Shown in pieces: positions 1 to 11,700 of a stretch of 64,000 nucleotides of DNA (its first letter is position 1; every line of letters starts with the position of its first letter). The translations under genes and the position numbers were made by a program. The notes beneath the pieces are model-generated. The model searched no databases, had not been told where the DNA came from, and saw only the letters and a list, made by a program, of their open reading frames with translations. This stretch comes from Macquaria australasica (lineage: Eukaryota; Chordata; Actinopteri; Centrarchiformes; Percichthyidae), in NCBI GenBank assembly GCA_005408345.1, contig SEMN01000352.1, positions 124,001 to 188,000 on the forward strand, given 5' to 3'.

Positions 1-2610
1 AGAGAGAAGACAGCCAGTGAGAGACCTGGAGAGGGACAGTATGACAAATAACCTCCTATTAGAAATGAAGGGTAAACGCCCTTGCAAATACCAAAAGACA
101 AATGAGTGTGGAGGGACTCTGCCATAGAGACAGAGGATGGAGACACACGGGGTTTCTGTGCTCATGTGTGTGTGGCAGAGACGCACAAAGATGGAGACTG
201 ACAGGATGCAGGGATGGGATACAAAGACCAGGAGGCAGCTTGATCTATAGAAGTAAGCAGTATGTGTGTTTGAGTACGTGTGTCTGCACTGAAAATCACA
301 GTGATTAGAGTGTAGAAGCCGGGCTGTGACTGCAACACAGACAGATGCACGCGCGCACACACACACACACCATCCTAAGTGAGCGGAGGAGCTGCAGCGG
401 AGGACGGACCGACGCCTCATCAACGTGACTTGACTTGACAGTGTGGGCATGACAACACGGGTGAAAAGCTTCCTGAATGTGTCAGAGCCTGGTATCTCTC
501 TCTCTCACATACACACACACACACAGAATTAGTAATTACTCATTACGACAGGTCCATTTCCAGCTGCAGTACATTGACTTGCACACAAGATGATATTTTC
601 AGTTGTTGAGAGGACAGACACACTGGTTGGTGAGTTAATGGTTTACTGAACATTTGTTTAGGGAAATAGGATGGGACTCCACAACATCTCCCTGCAGAGG
701 TAAGTATATCCCACGGGCTAGCACTAATAGCCAAACAAAAGCCCTCTTCACTTCTCAAAACACACCTACCTGCCTGCTTTCTGCTGCTTGCTTGAGCATG
801 TGTAAACATTAGGGCTAAATAATACTGAAAAAAAAATTAACATTACTTGCGTGTACCCCACATGTAACTTCTGAAGCTGCAGTTGGAATAATATCACTCG
901 AGAGGCAGATCTAAGAGAAACTAGGGCAGGCGTTCAATTTTCTGGTTGATTCAACGTGACACCAACCCGTCAATCTCATTCAATCGATACTCACTGATCA
1001 ATCCAGGCTTGTCTTGCACTTACTGTAAAATCCTGGCATGACAACCTTGATAAAAAAAACAAAAACAAAAAAAAGGTGCATGATGGTATTTCATTCCCTT
1101 TGTCAAAGATTTAGACTAATATTTTTAAATTTTTCGGAAAGGTGGCAAGCTTTAGTTCATTAAATCTGGGGTAATTAACTTATCCATCACATAGACTAAA
1201 TTGTTGGGCTTTACAATGAGCCATGAAAAAAGCTAACTTTGACACATTTAATTCTCTATCAAAATGGCTTGTATAGAGTGCCTACCAGATATACAGATTG
1301 ATATACAGCTCAGCCTTAGTGAAAATGTGAAAACACGCACATATTTGGCTTGTCCATGTACTTCTGTTCTAAAGAGTTGTGAATATGGACATGAGTGTGA
1401 TTTCTAATTAGGGATCAGGCTAATTCATCATCCCCGGCATCACAGATGGTCTGGCTGAACCACTGACTTCTCAGCGTCTGTGACAGTTTTGATATAGGAG
1501 GCATCACGGCAGCTTCGCACTGATGAACACGTTTGATTTTGTGTGCTTCCACTCCTTGCTGGGTGAATGAAACAGCTTTCTGGATTAGAAAAGGTTCCCG
1601 GGGACCTCCTCACAAAAATGCATTCTTTGGTCGTTACCTTTTAGGAAGTTCTTAAAAAGTTCTGTATGTGTAATGTTTATCTAGATAGGTTTAATCTCTT
1701 GTTTTTTTCCTGCAAACTTTTCCAAAACAGCAACCACATGTTTATAAGCATATAAAATGGAGCTAGCTGCAACCTATCGTACTTCCATCTGTACTGATTT
1801 AATTAAGTAAGAATGTTTAAGTATTAGAGAAAACAGCAAAGCAGTTAAGGAAATAGTTAAGAACTGTGGTGATAAATGGCAGCTTTTCCTGTTTTTTTCC
1901 CTAGGAAAAGTCCATGAATTTCAGCCCTGGATTCTATCTAAATACCCAACAAGGTCTTATTGTGTGGCCCAAACCAAAGTCTAATTTGTGTATCCTGATA
2001 AAAGGGGAAAAGGGACAAGTTCACACAACTCTGTACTGTTTATTCATATAAAAACCTTGGCTTTAGCTTTTTTTCTTTCATGATTACTGGTCCCTGCTAA
2101 CGCCTCCTATTACACCTCACAGCACAGACAAGGTGACAAAGCAAGTCCAGGCATGTGGTGGAATCAATGCTGACACAGTGAGATGGGACGAAGACTTCCA
2201 CAGAGCTTTAAACTAAAAATAAACATATGAAAATGTGCACAGATAACCCACGTTACAGCCACAGGCCATCACAGCTCACCTGTATGATCCCCCTGGTATT
2301 TACTATGAATCAACCCGTTGATAATCACAGATCTGTAGTAATACGATTATGTGGTTATAGTCCCCATTACACCTGTTCATCTAACATCATCTAGCATCAT
2401 CAAAGCTGAATCTTAGCTACATAATGTAATTGGCTTGGGACAGTGTGAGTTCAGCTTGGGTCGTATTAGCGGCAGATAGCCCTAAATTTGGTTCTGTGAC
2501 GGGGCAGAGCAGCTGAGGTGCTGGTAATCTCATTAAAACAGTCACACACAGCCAGACAGTCTGTGTGTATGTGGTTTTAAAAACAGCCAAGAACCCCTGA
2601 GCAGAAACAC

Positions 2611-2622
2611 GCTGACGTCAGC
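2611..2622. promoter_or_regulatory. Palindromic CRE-like site GCTGACGTCAGC
   Basis: A perfect 12-bp palindrome contains the full cAMP-response element core TGACGTCA. It lies in kctd17 intron 1. CREB/ATF factors bind this core; binding here is inferred only. Confidence 0.4.
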
Positions 2623-3673
2623 GGATTAGAGGGGGACTCCAGCACAGATAAAATCAGCCTCTCTCCTGAGTGAGAGAAGAAAACACACGGCTCCTCTGTG
2701 TGATTCAGCTTCAGATTGCTCTGTGTACTAAACAACCTGAGCAGAGGCTGGTTTCAGCCAGGTGTCTGCTGGGAAAGACAGTATCCTGCTGGCACTATGA
2801 CCCCCCTACAATGCACATCATGCTTTTCCAGACCTAGTTTACCGTTTCCCTGATAGCACGAGGACAAGTCAACGTCTGCGTTTCGTCTAGAAATTGTTTA
2901 GCAGAGGCGGTAAGCCACCCAGATCCTGATGCATCTGGTCTCTTGATCCATTTAGTTAGTAGATGACGGCCTAAACAAAAACAACAATAGATCTTTTTCC
3001 CTGACGGTTAATGTTTTCTTTCATAAAAGTGTATTTTAGGCGAGGTGGCCTAAAAAACCTTTGCAATATCACCTGTAGACTTTGGTAACACAACGTCAGC
3101 CCTTCGATTATTGTTGTGTAGGTAGCTGTCTGTAGTGGTGTGATGTTTGTAGTTGGCTGATGTTACGATACGGCTCAAATTTGGCAGGCAGCTTGTCCTG
3201 GTTGGTCTGTAATATTTACACAACTGCTAGTTTGACAAGCTGAGAGGAACAGATCGCACATGCAGTTAAACGTTTCCTCTAATCTGTTGCTTCTGTGTTG
3301 CGTCTTGGAAAATGCTAATTTTGTGAATGAGACAGATTCTTTTTTTCCCGCCTGGTTAACTGTGTGCTCAATCTGTTGTACCATTCGTGCTCGTGTGCAT
3401 TCACAGCTGTCAGGATCAGTGGGTATTACTGATTCCAAGAAACATGGTTAGTATTCATCATGAGGCTCCTGAAGGGTAAAACCGCTGAATAAAAACAGTT
3501 TTTAAAAACCTTTTCCTCATGATTTCATGTTTCTACTGTAATTATTCTTGTGACTTACAGCAGCATAGTGATTATCTAACCAAACTACATTTTTCATTTG
3601 GCTACTGGGTTGCATACATATTTTTGTATAATATTAATTATTTCGTTCTTGACTTTGAAAATCAGAATGTGGT

Positions 3674-3675
<2 letters not shown>

Positions 3676-3751
<76 letters not shown>
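3676..3751. repeat. (TA)n microsatellite
   Basis: About 76 bp of uninterrupted TA dinucleotides in kctd17 intron 1. It generates false Ile-Tyr reading frames on both strands. Confidence 0.98.
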
Positions 3752-3754
<3 letters not shown>

Positions 3755-4914
3755 CAAAGGAACTTGTCCTTGTTGGGGGAGTATTAACAACTTACATAAT
3801 GATATAAGTACACACATGCATACATTACAGAGGGGCAACAGCACCTAAGAACAGACAGAAGATGATCCATATGTCTAGGATCAATTGGCAAACCTTTAAA
3901 TAATAACCTGAAACATGTCTCTCTCTGGTAAGAAAATACTTGCATCTATAAATGTCTTGTAGCATCTATAAATGTATAAATAATGAATACTGACTAAGTT
4001 GGCCGTGTTAGACGTCTGACAAAAAGCAGTTCTGAAGCTCCTCAACCATCACATTCACAGGTCCCAACTCACAGAGGACTCAGAGCCTCGCCTCCAGATA
4101 AGTTCATGTTTTTAGGATGGCAGCAGTGTGATGGAGCCAGAGAATAAAAACACTAAAATCAAGTCTCTGTGTGTGTCTCTCGAGATTCAAGAGTTTGCGA
4201 TAAAGAGTAGAAATAAAAAGACGTGGACGCGAAAGGACAGACGTGCGATAACTCAGCAATTAGAGTGAGTCAGCTGCCTGAGAGCGAGGATGAGGAGAGG
4301 ACGACGATGATGACAAGAGCGACAAGATGAGGGAAACGAAGAGAAGAGATGTAGGTGTGTGTTTGAGAGAGATTCGGTGTGAGGCTGAGTGTCTTGAGGC
4401 AGTGCAGAGGGAGCTCCTGTTAGGTCGCGGCTGAAGGTCACATGGGAATATTGTTTCCAAAGAGCCTTGCGATGCAGCAGGGGAGCAGTCATGTCGTGTA
4501 AAAACCTCCCAACTCCAATTGTGGTGGTTGTTTTCGGCTTAGTCACTTTAGCTGAAGGAATACCTGCTCTTCTGCTGAGACCACAGGCATGTGACACGGT
4601 TTAAAAACCCGTAATGTCTAAAGCACAAAGTGGTGAAGCTAAACATGAGCTGATTAGGATTTGGCGATATGACGATGTATACTGTGAGATGATATAAAGT
4701 CAGAACATCAGTTTGGACTGTAGTTTAGCATCTCTGGGTATATTAGATCATTATGGGCAATGCTGTAAATCAATGAGCAGGACTGTTTTATATGATTTGT
4801 TCAAAAAGGTGAAGTGCCTCGATTTTTCTGATTTTTTTTATTTGAATTTATCTGACATTCTGTTATTTTATCCATAAGAGTAACAGTTCTTCAATTGAAT
4901 TTCAAAAAACGTAA

Positions 4915-5200
4915 CTAGGGCTGCAACAAAACTATTATTTTCATTATTGATTATGAATCCAACGATTAATCTCTCAATGGCGCATTTAAATGTTAAGTCT
5001 ATAAAATGTCAGCAAATGATGAAAAATGCTTGTCACAAGTTCCCAGAGCGACGTCTTAAGATGTCTTATTTTGTCCGACCAATAGTCAAAATATTCTGTC
5101 TACTATTATAGAAGAGTAAGAAAACCAGAAAATATTCACATTTGAGAAACTGAGACTAGTAGATTTTTGCCATTGTTAGTTAAGAAATGACTCATTCTCT
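4915..5200 (+). repeat. Dispersed repeat starting AGGGCTGCAAC
   Basis: It begins with AGGGCTGCAAC followed by an AT-rich segment with ATTATTTTCATTATTGATTA, then TCTATAAAATGTCAG and CAGAAAATATTCACATTTGAG. The same blocks recur in both orientations around 30937-31775. It resembles a widespread non-autonomous fish repeat; I cannot assign a class with certainty. Confidence 0.6.
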
Positions 5201-5418
5201 GTCAGCTCTCTACTGTGCTGTTTAACAAAGGCATACAGTACAATGGCCAAAACATTATTTTTGCCGCGGTATAAAATTACATGTACCGTGATTGGACATT
5301 GTATCCATGTTATCCCCTCCTGTGGCTAATTTTCTTACAGTTTTCAACCGACATCACCAAAATGCCAACTTGCAGTAGACTCCAGGCTGCGATGCGAGGA
5401 AGACCCTTCTCTCTCCGT

Positions 5419-5441
5419 CACACACACACACACACACACAC
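5419..5441. repeat. (CA)n microsatellite
   Basis: Short pure CA run in kctd17 intron 1. Confidence 0.95.
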
Positions 5442-5549
5442 GCATATCAAAGGCCGCAGGATAATAGAAATCTGCATTATTCAGGAGTCCTGCCAGCTGT
5501 TACAGTGTGCTCAGTCTACATCTGACTGGGAGAGACACACAATACATCC

Positions 5550-5572
5550 CTCTCTCTCTCTCTCTCTCTCTC
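5550..5572. repeat. (CT)n microsatellite
   Basis: Pure TC run in kctd17 intron 1. Confidence 0.95.
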
Positions 5573-6402
5573 CATAAGATGCCAGCTGTACAGCTACTGA
5601 CTCTGCGGTTCCCTGCAGAAGAGGAGGCACGTGTTCATCCATCTGACCCAAGCTACATTCAAACCACAAAACGATGCTATGAAAGAGAGAGTAAGAGAGC
5701 TCCATAGTGCAAATATACAGCACATCAACTGGTCATTAGACAACTCTACGCCTGCTCTGGAGCTGCAGGCGTGCATTTCTGGGGCAGATGGAGTTGAAGT
5801 TAATAGGTTCTGGGAATGGCACACAGATAACACAGAGTAAAATATAATTATTCCCTTTAAGGCCACTGTGACCTAGCTACCTACCTTAGGAGACCATTCA
5901 TGCCAAGACCTGCACACATACTTTAGCCAATCCCTTTAGTCAGCTTAGAGAAAATCCACCTTTCATACCACAGCAAAGCCTATCAAAATAAATTGTGGTG
6001 ATATATTTTGTAGGGATAAAACTAATGCATATCAAGCCCAACTTTAACCACCTGTCAGGGTACAACAGTGTTATCGCCAATGTCTTGTAAACTCACTACT
6101 GACAGCAAGTATGAGTCACTGCAGGAATGTTACAAAATGTTATTTTTGGTTTTTCACTGGCTTTGTCGCCAAATAAAACTGACAGAGAGGGTAATTTCAC
6201 ATGCCCTTCAGGTTAGGCCAGCCTTCTTCTGCAATATTCATGTATGTAAATTAAATATTGGCTAATTGAGACACAAAATAATTACCAAATGTCATTTAAA
6301 AAAAAAAAACAAGCATTACCAATGTCAATAATGTAGATGGTCAATGTTAGATTATTACCACAGACACACCGGGAAAGATCAACGTGTCCCGACTGGACTC
6401 AC

Positions 6403-6762
6403 CGTGTCTGAGTGCAGGTCCTGCTGTTGGCACAGCCGGTACAGGAACGAAGTTTGCTCTTTGAGGAGGGTCTGCCGCGTCGTGAGGAACACCGTGCCGC
6501 CGACGTTCAGCCGGACCCACTTCCCGTTACTCCCCCCGGTGGGATTGATGACTGAGCCGTTACCGATGCTCTGCGACGCCGACCCGTCGGGTTCGGTCGC
6601 GCTGGCGGTGGCGGAGGTCGCGCTCTCTCCCGCTTCGCCGTCTTTGTTGTTGTTGTTGTTGTTGTTGTTGTTGCTGTTGCTGTTGCGGTGCGGGCAGACG
6701 TGGTGCGGCGACAGCGCGGCGACGTCCGCCGGTTCCCGCTGGTCGTCCGCTGTCGTTGCCAT
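6403..6762 (-). CDS. kctd17: kctd17-like, first coding exon (partial gene)
   Basis: This exon encodes 120 aa, from the ATG at 6760-6762 to a GT donor at 6401-6402 (ACG|GTGAGT, phase 0). The first 80 residues are low complexity and include an Asn/Ser run (N31-N39) from an AAC repeat. From K81 the protein reads KWVRLNVGGTVFLTTRQTL, the start of a BTB/T1 domain of the KCTD2/5/17 group. The residues after it (EQ-SFL-RLCQ--L-SD) match KCTD17 better than KCTD5 or KCTD2. KCTD17 is known as a CUL3 ubiquitin-ligase adaptor that targets trichoplein and promotes cilium formation. The BTB domain is cut by the intron, and the next exon (expected to begin DETGAYLIDRDP) was not found at 1-6402, so it should lie left of the window. 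An in-frame ATG 42 codons upstream (6888) exists, but its extension is not family-like. kctd2 or kctd5 remain alternatives. Confidence 0.85.
6640..6686 (-). repeat. Coding (AAC)n trinucleotide repeat
   Basis: GTT repeats on the plus strand read as AAC codons in kctd17 and give nine consecutive Asn residues plus an Asn/Ser prefix. The tract lies in the disordered N-terminus, outside the BTB domain. Confidence 0.9.
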
Positions 6763-6917
6763 TTGGAAACAGCCGATGGACACGAAGTGAAGACGAGCGA
6801 GGGCGTCCGTCCGCGTCTGCTGTTGCCTCGGCTTTTTCTCTCCGCAAACCAAGCGAGCACGCTCCGCCCCAAACCCGCACAAAGTCAAAGATCAGCCACA
6901 CGAAGCTACCGAAAATG

Positions 6918-7253
6918 AGACATAGTACATCTGGGAAGTACTTTCAAAATAAAAGCTCTATCCGCACTCAGAAATGGTTGCAGGCCGACCCACCTGCAGT
7001 AGATAACTGGCTTGAAATCATCAGAGATGCATGAGATGGAAAGACTGACTTTCCCACTAAGACTGAGAAATGTATATATTGTGAGATGGACGAAATGGAT
7101 AACGTATTTGCTGGAATAAGGAACGTGGCCAGACCTGCTGTCCATAATCCATAATATATAATGTTTGTGATGTGGATGTTATGGACGTCACGCTGCCTGG
7201 CAATAATGTTGCTGTTTGACATAAAAAGAAAAAAAAATAATAATAATAAAAAA
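6918..7253 (+). mobile_element. Relic of an L1-like LINE ORF2 C-terminus
   Basis: The plus strand reads KWLQADPPAVDNWLEIIRDA. After a TGA and a one-base frame shift it continues MERLTFPLRLRNVYIVRWTK up to a TAA. The pattern of W, P-P, W, MEKLTF-LR and a final W-W-Y resembles the C-terminus of fish L1/Tx1-type ORF2 proteins. An A-rich tail (A-runs, then TAA repeats) follows at about 7220-7253. The copy is 5'-truncated and decayed. It begins about 150 bp upstream of the kctd17 start codon, in opposite orientation. Family assignment is from memory. Confidence 0.6.
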
Positions 7254-7646
7254 TGTAAGTGTCAAAAAAGCTCTATCCGATCTATAGCTGCCAACATACA
7301 CACATATGAAGTAATAAAATCTAGGGTTCGTTTTATTACATATTTAAGCAGGCTGTACCATTGTTATGTGGGGCATTTGTGCAGCAAACTGCAAACCTAA
7401 CCCTCATAGAATATGGAATTTAAAAATGTGTCATAGTTTCAGAAAAGTCTTTAATTGTGCTTCTTTCTTGACATATTCATTGAACAAATACTGCCACAAA
7501 GAACTTAGTTCTGTTCCATACTATTTGCAGTGATTTAGGCTAATTACTGATTTAAATGCAGGCTGAGTTGTCAGCCTACTGGTAAAAATAACTATTCTGG
7601 AAATCAAAAAGGAGCATGCAGTGTATTCCTACCAAGTACCAAAGTT

Positions 7647-7649
7647 TTA

Positions 7650-7684
<35 letters not shown>
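7647..7684. repeat. (TA)n microsatellite
   Basis: TA repeat with a single G interruption, between kctd17 and plbd1. Confidence 0.95.
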
Positions 7685-7689
<5 letters not shown>

Positions 7690-8609
7690 GGAAGGGTGGA
7701 GAACCTGATGTGTCATACAATCACATGTTGTGTATGTATTAAATAGTAAAATTATGAGTTTGATTCTGTATTCATGGAATTGGCTGAGCTTTTTAGCAAT
7801 TATTTTGGAAACAGTGAATTTAAACGTTTTATTTTGAAAGCATAAGGTTCAGCTGGTCTTGTTCTCTCTGGCAAACTTGACAAAGACCAAAAGAACTGGG
7901 TCTTGTAGTTTTTGTAAAAATATTCTGAATACATAAATTGAAACTGAATAAAGAGGAAAACCACATTTTACAATATATTAATACTTTATTATCGTTAATA
8001 TTTACATAAAGTCAGTCAGATAGTTTTGTTCTACACTGTGTAAACCTGAGTAAACATAGAACTTAAAACAAACAGTAGTATTTATTTAAAAAACAAAACA
8101 AAACAAAAAAACAACAACAACACACATTTCCCTGACAGCTCAAATCCAAAACTTTGTGGAACAGACTTTTACACAGTCTGTGTTGAAACACTGCTGATAA
8201 GTCAATAATCCTCATGTTAATTCAGAGTCATAATGCTGCCACTCTTAAATGGATATTGGGAAATGGGAGCAGTAGTGATTCCAGCAGGAACATCTCACTG
8301 TGTCTAATGGCTGGTGTTCAGTAGAAACAAACAAATTGATTTAAAAATGCATTTTCAGATGATGTACTAATGGATTAGTAAATAGTTTAATAACAGAAAA
8401 TCACTATAACAATGACTATAACACTAAATTCAAATGGACTGCACATTTAACAATGGGAAATTAAGTCAATCAATATTTAACCAGTATTTAATGTCTGTAT
8501 TTAACCCTTTAATGACTAATTTTCAGTTGTGATAATGTGTCAGAATTTTCAACTTTGCTTATATTTCAGTTGTATTTTTGACCAAATTAGAGGGACATCT
8601 GTATCATAT

Positions 8610-8615
8610 TTTATT
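8610..8615 (-). terminator. Candidate plbd1 poly(A) signal
   Basis: AATAAA on the minus strand (TTTATT on plus), about 135 bp downstream of the plbd1 stop codon. Other AATAAA hexamers occur further downstream, so the true site is uncertain. Confidence 0.4.
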
Positions 8616-8750
8616 TTGCCAAGCTTTTACATTCACATGTGCACCAACAGGATGTCCAGTGTTCTGACAAAACCATTTCAGATTCCTGATTTGAACATGA
8701 AAGCACGACCCGTTCTAACTGGACGGGTGGTTTCTCCTGTCTCTGTGCTC

Positions 8751-11700
8751 TCAGGGCCGACGCAGTGTGGGCCTCATGGTGACGAAGGGAAAGTTGTAGG
8801 TGTGCGGGAGACCCTGATGAGTCGAGAGGTTGAAGGATTGCCATGAGAACGGACGCAGGCCCCCCTGCCTCGTGGGGCCATTTACTGCCTCCGCGACCAG
8901 CTGGACAGCCATTTGGTAGTCCGTCACCTGTACCATGAGACAGAGATGGATAAGGAGGGCACAAAGGAAGGAAGTGAGTGAGATGCTGTGCACATCCATG
9001 AAGAAATCTCTGTTGCTATTAATGGAGTTTAGATTCAAAACCTGTACTTCACTTATAATGTTTGGGTTTAACCAACGTGGGTTCCATGACATAACATGGT
9101 TCACATAACATGGTAAATATTATACCTGCTAAAAATCATTATGTTAGCATTGTCATTGTGAGTATGTTAGCACGACAACCTTAGCATTTAGCTTAAAGCA
9201 CCTAAGTACAGCCTCAGAGAGCCGCTAAGCATGGCTGTAGACTCTTAGTCTTGCTAAACAAAGAATACAATGAAATGATTAAATGACTAAACTAAACGGG
9301 TAAAGAAAAGAATATATCATCGCAGGTTTTACAAACATTTAGGTCCTGTGTGCAAGCGGCGACTAGCCAATAAACTAAATCGAACGAAAGGTGAAATTAT
9401 TCCTACACAAAAACACGTTAATGCACCTATAAACAATTCAGTATAATATTTTCTAATAACACTTTTTTTTATTCTTCCACTGAAATACAGTACATATCTT
9501 AAACTTCATTCTGGCACTAATGTGCTGATGACCTCTGACCTTAGTGTCATAGCAACCTCCTGGACGTGGTCTCCTTGGTCTCAGGTCGTTACGGCAACAG
9601 ATGGTTTTACACGGATGGCCCTTGGAGTAGGGGTCTCTCTTGTAGTCTGAAACAGAGCCAGTCTGACATTTAGTCGCGCTGCTTACAGTCCGAAAATAGC
9701 AACAATATCCTTTGTGTTTTCTGTCACATCCCTGAAGCCCTTTGAGTCCAGGAAAGGATGTGAAATACGAGCAATGCAAGAGTTTATTGTTACACCTACT
9801 GTTGTATCTCATGATGTGTTTGAGGGAGCTGAGGTCAGACACCTTGGCCTGGTCCCTGCGGAGGATTTTGGCTCGGGGACAGAGGTCGTAAGAGAAGTCT
9901 TCTCCGTATCTCTTCCACATCACGCCGTACCCACTCAGGTTGTAGATTTCAATATGAAACGGTATGTTGTAGGATGGCCAGTAACCTGCCAAATGTAGCA
10001 CACTAAAGGTGGAGGCTGTCCAGACACATCACCACCTACAGCAGCCATCCTGGATAAAACTGAGAACAAACAAATAGATAGGTGTTTGTTTCTTACCTCT
10101 GCGTAAAGCTTGAGTCTGATCAGAGTGCATCACCTTCCCGGGAATCTGCTCCACCACAGTCAGAGCTCCATTCCTGATACTGTGACCCAGAGACACCCTG
10201 CTCAGGTCCACCACCATGTACTGGCTGTTATATGTACCTAAAATACAGAGAGGGGCATTCTCTGTTTCCTGCCTCACAGACACAGAGAATCCACATGGGT
10301 TTTGAAGGTAATTATCACTTCATACTTCATGTTTTAGCCTGTGGATTACACATGTTTTACATATCTGTTTACCATTTTCCAAAGCATGCTGTTAGTTTTC
10401 AAGGGCAGACAGTGGTTGCACTACAATCAACTTGAGGAGACTTAAGCTTGCTTTAAATAGGTAAACCATCATATTGGTCACGGTTACACCATAATTGCGT
10501 GGTATTACAGTTGCGAGCAGGGATCATCTTCAGAACTCTCCCTGCTGGCACTTTCAAGCTGAGCGCTGAAGAGAAGTTGCTGAAAAGCAGCCGTGTGGTT
10601 GGAAAAGAAATGCAAAAGATATACAAGCAAAAATCTTGTCTAACTTTTTGAAGGCTACGAGTCTACAGCCACATTAGCGGTATGTATGGCTGTACTGTAA
10701 CCTGCTGTACAGCTGTGCTTTAAGCTAAAAAAGGTCAGCATGCTAACTTGCTTACAAAAACAATGCTAACATGGTGATGTTAAACAGGTATAATGTTTAC
10801 CATGTTCACCACCTTAGTTTAGCTCCATAGCATGCCAACATTTGCTAATTAGCACTAAACACAAAGGGTTAGGGTTAGGGTTAAACATTTTGACCTGCTG
10901 GTGGCACTAGATAAAAAGTCAGAGGAACACCAGAGTCATTAGGATTCATCCTCCTGGGACCATGAATGTCTGTATAAAATTTAATGGCAATCCATCCAAT
11001 AGTTGTTGAGATATTTCAGTCTAGACCAAAGAGACGAACCGACAGGCCAACATTGCCACTCGTGGAGCCATGCTGCTAGTCTGGCTAAATATTTCTGAGG
11101 CTGCCGAACAGGAACGTTAAGTAGAACGATCTTCCAAATGTCAACGCATCCTTGAACACACCAGCAGGTAAAGTTAGACTGTCTGCATTGCCACAATGTA
11201 ATGTTCAGTGTGATGGATTCCATATCTATGCATCAAGTCTCTGCAAGTATTGACATAAACTCTCGACTTTCTAGAAGGAAGGAAATTAATCTAAAAATGT
11301 ACTATAACCTTTGGAAAGTTCGCATTAACATAAAACATACATGATGTGGGCCAAGATGTGCAAAACCACCACTACAGTATGTTGGCTTTATCTAATAAAA
11401 GATCAATATTGGAAAGTCATACATGCATTTCTTCTAGCATATGACTGGCACAGGAAAAATACCATGCAGTCTTGCATCTGGAACTAGTGGAAGAAACAAG
11501 GTAAACCACTGGCTCTGGAGTTACTGACAATGAATCCCTAACATAACTCTAAATAAATGCTCTCTAAATAAAATGCTCTCGTGTTCAGGCCACCACAACA
11601 GTTTGCCAGGACGGAGAGCATGAGAGCAGAGGCTGCTGGGTGATGAGAGGGCCGTCAGTCTCAAGAACACTCTGTTCTGTTCTCCCGGGCCCTCCCATAG

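Larger units (their letters stand above)
1..6402 (-). other. kctd17 intron 1 (incomplete), no other gene seen
   Basis: This 6.4-kb stretch lies downstream of the kctd17 first-exon donor, and no second kctd17 exon was recognised in it. It holds a long (TA)n tract, (CA)n and (CT)n runs, a dispersed repeat near 4915-5200 and a palindromic CRE-like site near 2611. Open frames here are short and lack family similarity, for example the TA-repeat frames that translate to Ile-Tyr runs. Confidence 0.6.
6763..8750. other. Intergenic: kctd17 promoter side to plbd1 3' end
   Basis: It contains the kctd17 5' UTR/promoter region (about 6763-6915, GC-rich), the L1-like relic, a (TA)n tract at 7647-7684, AT-rich sequence without a supported gene, and the plbd1 3' UTR at the right end. 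Both flanking genes are on the minus strand, so plbd1 lies upstream of kctd17 in tandem. Confidence 0.6.

Noticed and set aside
4253..4597. 114-codon minus-strand frame in kctd17 intron 1
   Set aside because: Low-complexity Ser/His-rich translation with no KCTD or other family motif; it does not match the expected second exon.
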